DNA from: Nitrosomonadales bacterium
Lineage (GTDB): Bacteria > Pseudomonadota > Gammaproteobacteria > Burkholderiales > Gallionellaceae
Assembly: GCA_016218465.1 (NCBI GenBank)
Contig: JACREA010000167.1
Coordinates: forward strand, 1-7,638
Direction of reading: 5' to 3'
DNA: 7,638 nucleotides
Below are positions 1 to 5,490 of the stretch, piece by piece (positions within the stretch are counted from its first letter, which is position 1; the number at the start of each line of letters is the position of its first letter). The translations under genes and the position numbers were made by a program. Under the pieces are notes generated by a model. It was not told the DNA's origin and did not search any database. It saw only the letters and a program-made list of their open reading frames with translations.

Positions 1-1083
1 GGCGAACCGGATTTTGATACGCCGCAACACATCAAGGACGCGGCCATCGGCGCAATCAATAAAGGCTTCACCAAATATACCGCCGTCGGGGGCACGCCCT
101 CGCTCAAGGCTGCGGTCATCGCCAAGTTCAAGCGCGATAACGGGCTGGACTATACGGCGAAACAGATTCTGGTTTCCTGCGGCGGCAAGCAGAGTTTTTT
201 CAATCTCGCGCTTGCCTTCATCAACCCCGGCGACGAGGTTATCATCCCCGCCCCTTACTGGGTGTCCTATCCCGACATAGTGCTCATCGCGGAAGGCAAG
301 CCGGTGATCGTGCAGGCGGGCATCGAGCAGGGCTTCAGGATGACCGCCGCGCAACTTGAAGCAGCGATCACCCCGAAGACGAAAATGGTGGTGATCAACA
401 GCCCGAGCTACCCGTCCGGCGCGGTGTACACCCTTGAGGATCTGAAGGCATTGGGCGAGGTGCTGCGCAAGCATCCCAACATTCTCATCGCCACCGACGA
501 TATGTACGAGCATATCGCGCTGACCGATACGAAATTCTCAAATATCCTGAACGCCTGCCCCGACCTCTATCCTCGCACGATGGTGCTGAATGGCGTGTCC
601 AAGGCCTATTCGATGACGGGCTGGCGCATCGGCTATGCGGCGGGGCCGGAAAACATCATCACTGCGATGGAGAACGTGCAGTCGCAAAGCACCTCGAACC
701 CGACTACGATCTCGCAGGTGGCGGCGGAAGCGGCACTGAACGGTGATCAGGGTTGCATCACGCCGATGCTCAAGGCATTCCGCGAACGGCATGTGTTCGT
801 GGTGAATGAACTGAACAGGATACCCGGTGTGAAGTGCATCATGGCGGGCGGCGCGTTCTATGCCTTCCCGGATATGCGCCAGGCGATTGCAAGGCTGCAT
901 CAACGCGGCACGATCAAGGCAGCGACCGACATCGCGTTCTCCGAATACCTGCTGGAACAAGGTGGGGTGGCCGTGGTGCCCGGCTCGGCCTTCGGAAGCG
1001 AGGGATATATTCGCCTGTCGTTCGCCACGTCGATGGAAAACCTCAAGGAAGCGCTGGAGCGTATTTCGAGAGCGCTATCATGA
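1..1083 (+). CDS. Class I/II PLP-dependent aminotransferase, aspartate aminotransferase (subgroup Ib) type, 5'-truncated
   Basis: Transfers an amino group between an amino acid, probably aspartate or a related substrate, and a 2-oxo acid in the cytoplasm using pyridoxal phosphate. The frame is open from base 1 and gives 360 residues. It opens at GEPDFDTP, which normally lies about 35-40 residues from the start of this family, so only the N-terminus is missing (usual length near 400). Visible landmarks are the phosphate-site SCGGKQS, PAPYW, TDDMYEH (Asp166 for the pyridine nitrogen, Tyr169), the Schiff-base lysine in SKAYSMTGWR (Lys201, codon 601-603), and the substrate-carboxylate arginine in YIRLSFA (Arg338). 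One residue is odd: the normally invariant Asn of the NP(T/S)G motif is Tyr137 (SPSYPSG, codon 409-411). The stop is TGA at 1081-1083. The fold is certain; the exact substrate is not, and tyrosine/aromatic or prephenate use cannot be excluded. Confidence 0.93.
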   Translation, partial: GEPDFDTPQHIKDAAIGAINKGFTKYTAVGGTPSLKAAVIAKFKRDNGLDYTAKQILVSCGGKQSFFNLALAFINPGDEVIIPAPYWVSYPDIVLIAEGKPVIVQAGIEQGFRMTAAQLEAAITPKTKMVVINSPSYPSGAVYTLEDLKALGEVLRKHPNILIATDDMYEHIALTDTKFSNILNACPDLYPRTMVLNGVSKAYSMTGWRIGYAAGPENIITAMENVQSQSTSNPTTISQVAAEAALNGDQGCITPMLKAFRERHVFVVNELNRIPGVKCIMAGGAFYAFPDMRQAIARLHQRGTIKAATDIAFSEYLLEQGGVAVVPGSAFGSEGYIRLSFATSMENLKEALERISRALS

Positions 1084-1124
1084 GATTTCGGCGGAGACTA
1101 ACCTTCAGGTTATGCCGGAACCAC

Positions 1125-1169
1125 AATCTCAAGCAGGCGCTGGCACGGATGCACAAGGCGATTGCCTGA
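1125..1169 (+). pseudogene. Possible remnant of a second aminotransferase C-terminus
   Basis: Read in the frame ending at the TGA of 1167-1169, this gives NLKQALARMHKAIA. The true end of the upstream aminotransferase (1039-1083) reads NLKEALERISRALS. Seven of 14 residues are identical, five more are conservative, and both end at a stop in the same place; by hand count 29 of 45 bases match. An ATG overlapping the aminotransferase stop (1080-1082) opens this frame into a 29-residue ORF, but its first half has no resemblance to the family and I see no reason to call it a gene. The most economical reading is the tail of a tandem paralogue left after deletion. Chance similarity over so short a stretch remains possible. 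Confidence 0.3.
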
Positions 1170-1195
1170 GCAACCATCAATGGCGTACTTGCAAC

Positions 1196-1306
1196 ATGGA
1201 CGCACACCATAAGTTTCGCACCGTAACCTCGCTCAGGTATTTATTCTTCTCCGGCCTGGCCGGTTTGATTATCGGTTTGCCTGCACCAGCCTGATGGCCG
1301 GCAGCG
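1196..1306 (+). other. Apparent signal-peptide start of the downstream protease, interrupted by in-frame TGA
   Basis: The ATG at 1196-1198 lies in the same frame as the protease at 1307. It encodes a basic n-region (MDAHHKFRTVTSLR) and a hydrophobic core (YLFFSGLAGLIIGL, then PAPA). A TGA follows at 1292-1294, then WPAALYCISSAHA, which ends in an Ala-X-Ala signal peptidase I type site just before ADAATP. Without the TGA this would be an ordinary secretion signal for a Deg protease, whereas a protein starting at TTG 1307 would lack an export signal. No strong ribosome binding site is seen before 1196. The stop could be a true nonsense mutation, a sequence error, or evidence that the real start lies elsewhere. 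Confidence 0.5.
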
Positions 1307-2353
1307 TTGTATTGCATATCCAGCGCACATGCCGCCGATGCCGCAACACCGCGCACGGTAACGCCTCGCGGCCCGCTCGGCGAAGATGAGAAGGCGAACA
1401 TAGCACTGTTCAAGTCGGCCTCACCATCGGTTGTGCATATCACCACGCTCGAGTACGCACGCGATTTTTTCTCGCTCGATGTCATGCAAATTCCGCGCGG
1501 AACGGGAAGCGGTTTCGTCTGGGATGAACAAGGACGCATCGTCACCAACTTCCATGTGATCCAGGATGCAAATGCGGCAACCATCACACTCCATGACCAG
1601 AGCACCTGGAAAGCCCGCATGGTAGGCGCTTTTCCCGACCGCGACCTGGCGGTGCTGCAAATTGATGCTCCCCGCGAAAAGCTCAAGCCCATTCCCATCG
1701 GCACCAGCCGCGACCTTGTCGTCGGCCAGCGTGTCTATGCCATCGGGAATCCCTTTGGCCTCGACCAGACCCTCACCACCGGTATCATCAGCGCGCTTAA
1801 CCGTGAGATAGAGTCGGCCACGCAGCGCAAGATACGCGGCGTAATCCAGACCGATGCGGCCATCAATCCTGGCAATTCGGGCGGCCCGCTGCTCGATTCC
1901 GCCGGGAGGTTGATCGGGGTGAATACCTCGATCTTCAGCCCATCCGGCGCATCAGCAGGAATCGGGTTTGCGATACCTGTTGATGAGGTAAACCGCATCG
2001 TTCCCCGCTTGATCAGGGACGGCAAATTCGAGCGCCCGGTGCTCGGAGCACAGTACGCCCCGGAACAGTTCCTACCGGCGCTTGGCCTGAAAAAGGGCGT
2101 AGCCGTGCTTGACGTGGTGCAGGGAGGACCTGCGGGAATTGCCGGCCTGAAACCGTTCTACCGGAATTCATCTGGAAACATCGTGGTCGGCGATGTCATT
2201 GTCGCCATCGACGACCGCGTAATCGAGAATACAGACGATTTGTTTGAAGCCCTGGAAACGCACCAGTCCGGAGATACAGTCAGCCTGACCGTAATGCGTG
2301 GAAAAAAACAAGTGAAGCAACGCCTGACGGTGAAGCTGGCTTCACCTGATTAA
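1307..2353 (+). CDS. Trypsin-like serine protease of the Deg/HtrA family (S1C) with one PDZ domain
   Basis: Periplasmic-type quality-control protease that cleaves misfolded proteins. Numbering is from the TTG at 1307, the first start after the in-frame TGA at 1292-1294. Residues about 38-235 form the chymotrypsin fold with the complete triad: His83 in TNFHVI, Asp113 in DRDLAVL, Ser191 in GNSGGPL. The IGNPFGLDQT and QTDAAINPG stretches are typical of Deg proteases. Residues about 245-345 form a single PDZ domain (KKGVAVLDVV, GDVIVAIDD). One PDZ and the wording around the active site resemble the Deg1/DegS branch more than DegP, which has two. Relatives are often mislabelled '2-alkenal reductase'. 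The start is doubtful: the secretion signal is encoded upstream (1196-1306) but broken by TGA. It ends 44 bases before the convergent AsmA-like gene, with no strong terminator between them. Confidence 0.9.
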   Translation: MYCISSAHAADAATPRTVTPRGPLGEDEKANIALFKSASPSVVHITTLEYARDFFSLDVMQIPRGTGSGFVWDEQGRIVTNFHVIQDANAATITLHDQSTWKARMVGAFPDRDLAVLQIDAPREKLKPIPIGTSRDLVVGQRVYAIGNPFGLDQTLTTGIISALNREIESATQRKIRGVIQTDAAINPGNSGGPLLDSAGRLIGVNTSIFSPSGASAGIGFAIPVDEVNRIVPRLIRDGKFERPVLGAQYAPEQFLPALGLKKGVAVLDVVQGGPAGIAGLKPFYRNSSGNIVVGDVIVAIDDRVIENTDDLFEALETHQSGDTVSLTVMRGKKQVKQRLTVKLASPD

Positions 2354-2397
2354 GCAGCCGGCCAAGGCCAGTGAATATGCTGGGCAGATACAGCACC

Positions 2398-5055
2398 TTA
2401 TTGGACAAGGCGTAAAGTGGGGCTGTCAATCGCGCCGCCGATTTGCAGATCAGCCGGCTTCGTCGCTTCCTGTAGCAACAGCTTGGCGTTCATGCTGCCG
2501 GAAATTTGTTGCTTGTCGAAATCCAGTGAAGCGTTCGCATTCAACACATCCGTAGTGACTTTAATTTGTTTGAAGTGAAGTGCGTTGTTGCTATACGTAA
2601 CGATGCCGCTGAGCTCATCGAAGTGCGTCCTGCCGCCAGGCAAATGCTCCCTGCTGCGCGTACGGGCAGTCGCAACGATGTCCATGCCGCTAATCATCCC
2701 GTTCTTGGCCGTGAAGCTTCCATCCAGCGTCGCCGAGTCAGCAAGACCAGCCAGACCTACCGCCGACAGTTTAAATCGCGCCGCGCCTTCAACGTTGCCC
2801 TCCAATAACCTGTTCAGGCGCTGCATAGGAATTGATTTAGCCACCATGGTTCCCTGCGCGCGCCAGCCCGAGCGCCAGTCGATGCTCGCATTTCCCTGCA
2901 AAATACCCCCAACAATCCTGCCATCAAATTCGCTGATCGATAAGTCGTTGCTGCTTAACATACCCTTCGCGGTCAACTCCTCAAACTGCCAATTCGGCAG
3001 CAAAGGCAGAGCGCTGTCACGCAATGTTATGGTAGCTTGCAGCTTGTTACCCGGAGCGGCGCTGAGATCCAGCTTGTATTTGCCGTCACTCGAGCGCAGA
3101 TTGGCTTTGGTGAATTCACCGATCTGATTGAATTCCAGCGCGCCTTCAACACCGGATAATTTCACAGCATCCGCATCCAGCGTGCCGCGGCTGATCACCA
3201 TGCGTGCCACCGGATATTGAGTGTCAGCAGCCAGTTGCTGGATCCATGCAGAAACCTTTTGCAGTCCCGCGCCACTTACCTTGACTCCCTGAAACTCAAT
3301 ACTGTCGATAGGCTTTGCCTCAATGATCAGCCCCGCAATGGCGAAATTTATTTGAGCCTGCTCCGTTTGAAATTGCTTCACGTCGCCAATATATATTTCA
3401 CTCAGATCCAAACGCGGCACAGGCAGAATACGCCCGGACAAGTATCCAATATGCACCGGTTGATGTAATTTTGCGGACAATAATTTTTCGATCGGGGGGA
3501 TATAGTCCCGTGTCGGCACTATATACGGTGCGACAAACAAAGCGCCCACCAGCAACACCAACAGGAACACGCCCAACTTGAACATGAATCCCACCAGCCT
3601 TCCCAAGGAAAATGGCTTGCGCCTGACTCTCGTAACCGGGGCTGCTTTGGCGACATGAGTTACAGGAACGGAATCGACAGAAAATTTAGCCTGCTTTGAG
3701 ACTTGCTCCATTTCGGCTCTGGCGGCTTCAGCTTTGCGCTGTTCTGCTTCGGCATGAACTTTGGCTTGGGCCTCAGCATGTTGTTTGGTTGCCAGCGCTT
3801 CTTCCTCCATGCGCTTCTCGGTCTCGATACGCTCTTGGGTTGCGCGCTGAATTTCTTCCTTACTGGGCGTATCGCCGGCCGGTTTACTAGCGACAAATGG
3901 GTGGAGAGCTTCTTGTTGAACTGGCTGCCGGGGTTCTGCATGCCGAGCTGCTCTCGCAGCATCATCTGGTTGTTGTGCGGGGCTGGCCTTCTCTTTCGTT
4001 GGCGGCTCGACAGGCGGCTCAGGTATTTCGATCTTGAATGAGTCAAATGAGAATGTCTCTCGCTTGGGCGCAGGTGCAGGTTCAGTGGGACTGGCTTTTT
4101 GCGCAGGCTGTTCGACTTGATGCGGCTTGACCAAGGGCTGTGGCTCATCAACATGAAACGCGTCAAAAGCAAAGGTATCAGGTTTGGCCGCTGGAGGAGT
4201 TTCAGTGGTCTTCGCTTCTGCTTCTTTTCTGGCCCGCTTTTCAGCCTCTTCGCGTGCCCTGGCAGCTTCCCTCTCCTGCCTTGCAAGGCGTTCGGCAGTT
4301 TCGTGCGCTATCGCTGCCTCCCGTTCAGCCTTTCTGCGAGCAGCTTCGGCTTGTTGCAGAGCCTTGGCTTCCGCCTCAAGGCGAACCTTAACTGCTTGCT
4401 CGACCCTCAATCTTGCTGCTTCCGCTTCTTCCTTGGCGCGCTGCGCCGCCTCTTCGCGTGCATGGATTTCAGCCGCTTTCCGCTGCTTTTCACGCTCTGC
4501 TTCTTCCCGGATTCTGGCGGCTTCCTGCTCAGCTTTATGAAGTATGGCTTCGGCTTCCTGTTGCGCCTTTAATTTTGCTGCCTCGATTTCCTGTTTGGCT
4601 TTTGCTTTTGCTTCAGCCTCTGCCTTCAATTTTTCGGCATTCGCCGCCACCTCGCCCGGCTCCGATGCCGGCGCTTTCGAAGGAGTTGCGCTAAAACCGG
4701 ACATAAAATCCAGATCGCCGGCACCTTCATCTACCGGTTGGGCTTTATGCGGTGTAACCATTTTGGTGGGGACTGACATCCTTGGCGGAACCGACATCCT
4801 GGGTGGCACAGGCATTTTGGGAATATTGCCAGACTTGGCTTTATCTACTATGTAACCATCCTTTTCCAACTCCTGAAGCATCGCTTCGAGGCCGGGCCGC
4901 AGGCTGGGCGCAGCGTGTTTGAAGATTTCACCGAAAGTTGCTTTCCCATCCACCATCAGCAAGGCGCGCTTGATGTCACCGGGAAGATGCATAGTCCTGC
5001 TGTGCATCTCATCCTCGCCCTTGCTGGTTCTGACAAAAATGGTCTTGTTATCCAT
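2398..5055 (-). CDS. AsmA-like inner-membrane protein with N-terminal domain and long cytoplasmic coiled-coil region
   Basis: 885 residues in clear parts. Residues 1-75 form a small domain (MHLPGDIKRALLMVDGKAT, then LEAMLQELEKDGYIVD) that looks like a winged-helix-type module. Residues 78-101 are four tandem six-residue units of the type PPRMSV. Residues 138-282 are a charged Ala/Glu/Lys/Arg-rich helix, probably coiled coil and TolA-like in composition. Residues 283-397 are Pro-rich and hold two FxFDxF motifs (295-300, 335-340). Residues 398-456 are a second charged helix. After a basic patch (RVRRK, 476-480) comes one transmembrane helix (about 487-512). Residues 515-885 look like an AsmA family periplasmic domain (LSAKLHQPVHIGYLSGRI; repeated beta-type segments such as LQGNASIDWRSG). 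AsmA relatives take part in outer membrane assembly or lipid transport; the role of this fusion is unknown. The ATG at 5055 is preceded only by a weak AATAAG-like ribosome site. Low-complexity coding produces long false ORFs on the other strand. Confidence 0.85.
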   Translation of the reverse strand: MDNKTIFVRTSKGEDEMHSRTMHLPGDIKRALLMVDGKATFGEIFKHAAPSLRPGLEAMLQELEKDGYIVDKAKSGNIPKMPVPPRMSVPPRMSVPTKMVTPHKAQPVDEGAGDLDFMSGFSATPSKAPASEPGEVAANAEKLKAEAEAKAKAKQEIEAAKLKAQQEAEAILHKAEQEAARIREEAEREKQRKAAEIHAREEAAQRAKEEAEAARLRVEQAVKVRLEAEAKALQQAEAARRKAEREAAIAHETAERLARQEREAARAREEAEKRARKEAEAKTTETPPAAKPDTFAFDAFHVDEPQPLVKPHQVEQPAQKASPTEPAPAPKRETFSFDSFKIEIPEPPVEPPTKEKASPAQQPDDAARAARHAEPRQPVQQEALHPFVASKPAGDTPSKEEIQRATQERIETEKRMEEEALATKQHAEAQAKVHAEAEQRKAEAARAEMEQVSKQAKFSVDSVPVTHVAKAAPVTRVRRKPFSLGRLVGFMFKLGVFLLVLLVGALFVAPYIVPTRDYIPPIEKLLSAKLHQPVHIGYLSGRILPVPRLDLSEIYIGDVKQFQTEQAQINFAIAGLIIEAKPIDSIEFQGVKVSGAGLQKVSAWIQQLAADTQYPVARMVISRGTLDADAVKLSGVEGALEFNQIGEFTKANLRSSDGKYKLDLSAAPGNKLQATITLRDSALPLLPNWQFEELTAKGMLSSNDLSISEFDGRIVGGILQGNASIDWRSGWRAQGTMVAKSIPMQRLNRLLEGNVEGAARFKLSAVGLAGLADSATLDGSFTAKNGMISGMDIVATARTRSREHLPGGRTHFDELSGIVTYSNNALHFKQIKVTTDVLNANASLDFDKQQISGSMNAKLLLQEATKPADLQIGGAIDSPTLRLVQ
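4753..4824 (-). repeat. Four tandem copies of a six-residue PPRMSV-type unit
   Basis: Codons 78-101 of the AsmA-like protein read as IPKMPV, PPRMSV, PPRMSV and PTKMVT. The middle two copies are identical in protein. The repeat joins the N-terminal domain to the rest of the cytoplasmic part and is Pro- and Met-rich, so it is probably an extended flexible linker. Such short in-frame tandem repeats can change copy number by slippage. Confidence 0.75.
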
Positions 5056-5180
5056 ATCTTATTTTAACTGATAGCACGCTGATTGGCATCGGTATCCGCC
5101 AGTATGGAAGGCTACCCGCGCATCAGGCCGGCAAGACAAGCAAAAGCGTTTCAGTCATCCCGATAGAATCCAATTTCAGG
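5056..5180. other. Upstream region of the AsmA-like gene, no gene seen
   Basis: This stretch lies between the start of the minus-strand AsmA-like gene and the tRNA-Asn promoter. I find no convincing ORF. No clear sigma70 pair is visible on the minus strand; a TAAAAT box (minus strand, about 5063-5068) has no good -35 and would put the start of transcription at the ATG. Confidence 0.4.
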
Positions 5181-5209
5181 TTGACCGAGCAGTGCAAAAT
5201 CACTATCAT
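5181..5209 (+). promoter_or_regulatory. Sigma70-type promoter of tRNA-Asn
   Basis: The -35 box TTGACC (5181-5186) and the -10 box TATCAT (5204-5209) are each five of six to consensus and are separated by exactly 17 bases. The sequence just after the -10 is GC-rich (GCGCACC), as in stringently controlled stable-RNA promoters. Expected transcription start is near 5216, about 8 bases before the mature tRNA. Confidence 0.7.
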
Positions 5210-5223
5210 GCGCACCTCTTCAT

Positions 5224-5299
5224 TCCCTGATAGCTCAGTCGGTAGAGCGACGGACTGTTAATCCGCAGGTCCCTGGTTCGAGTCCAGGTCGGGGAGCCA
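5224..5299 (+). tRNA. tRNA-Asn (GTT)
   Basis: The 76-base gene has acceptor strands TCCCTGA and TCGGGGA (one T-G wobble), discriminator G and an encoded CCA. The anticodon loop is CTGTTAA with GTT at 5257-5259. The D-arm reads TAGCTCAGTCGGTAGAGC and the T-arm holds GGTTCGAGTCC. The top pair of the anticodon stem is an A-C mismatch, a minor feature. It lies alone, divergent from the AsmA-like gene, with its own promoter 15 bases upstream. Confidence 0.97.
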
Positions 5300-5333
5300 A
5301 ACAATCTATGGAAATCTTCAGCAGAAACTTTCG

Positions 5334-5355
5334 CACAGCGGTCCTGTGTGCTGTG
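5334..5355 (+). repeat. Small hairpin after tRNA-Asn
   Basis: CACAGC (5334-5339) and GCTGTG (5350-5355) can form a six-pair stem with a 10-base loop, 34 bases after the tRNA. No T-run follows, so it is not a standard intrinsic terminator. It may aid 3' processing or be chance. Confidence 0.3.
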
Positions 5356-5368
5356 TAGTGGTATGCAT

Positions 5369-5415
5369 CTGCCAACACCTCAACATGGTTTGAAGTTGTA
5401 GTGAAGTGTTGGCAG
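5369..5415 (+). repeat. Long imperfect inverted repeat between tRNA-Asn and ppiD
   Basis: The left arm CTGCCAACACCTCA (5369-5382) pairs with the right arm TGAAGTGTTGGCAG (5402-5415) with one C-A mismatch, giving 13 of 14 pairs around a 19-base loop. No T-run follows on either strand, so it does not look like an intrinsic terminator. It lies in the non-coding stretch 5300-5439 between convergent transcripts. It could be a dispersed intergenic repeat, a protein-binding palindrome or a small structured RNA. Confidence 0.6.
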
Positions 5416-5439
5416 CGCTGGCTTTAATTGCGCATCTTC

Positions 5440-5465
5440 AAAAAATGCCACCCGAAGGTGGCATT
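5440..5465 (-). terminator. Intrinsic terminator of ppiD, UUCG tetraloop
   Basis: On the minus strand the nine-pair perfect stem AATGCCACC/GGTGGCATT encloses a TTCG loop, the extra-stable C(UUCG)G type, and runs into six T. It lies 25 bases past the ppiD stop. On the plus strand the tail is only moderately T-rich (ATTATTCTT), so it may also weakly stop transcripts coming from tRNA-Asn. Confidence 0.9.
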
Positions 5466-5490
5466 ATTCTTGATGTCTATTCGCCGGAAA

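Noticed and set aside
538..960. 140-codon minus-strand ORF inside the aminotransferase
   Set aside because: Its composition is a reverse-complement shadow of the well-supported plus-strand gene, with no family features.
1080..1169. 29-residue ORF whose ATG overlaps the aminotransferase stop (ATGA)
   Set aside because: The overlap looks like translational coupling, but the first half is Arg-rich and featureless; the second half is better explained as an aminotransferase tail remnant.
1251..1263. Palindrome CCGGCCTGGCCGG
   Set aside because: Short stem inside the putative signal-peptide coding stretch and weak T-tail; probably coding coincidence.
1292..1294. TGA as selenocysteine or programmed read-through codon
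   Set aside because: It lies in a signal peptide, with no sign of a selenocysteine insertion hairpin and no functional need for selenocysteine there.
2354..2400. Possible terminator between the convergent protease and AsmA-like genes (TGCTG/CAGCA)
   Set aside because: Only five pairs, an eight-base loop and no T-run; too weak to call.
4099..4855. Several long plus-strand ORFs opposite the coiled-coil region
   Set aside because: Low-complexity Ala/Glu/Lys codons suppress stops on the opposite strand; the products are Ser/Ala/Leu/Phe-rich and have no domain features.
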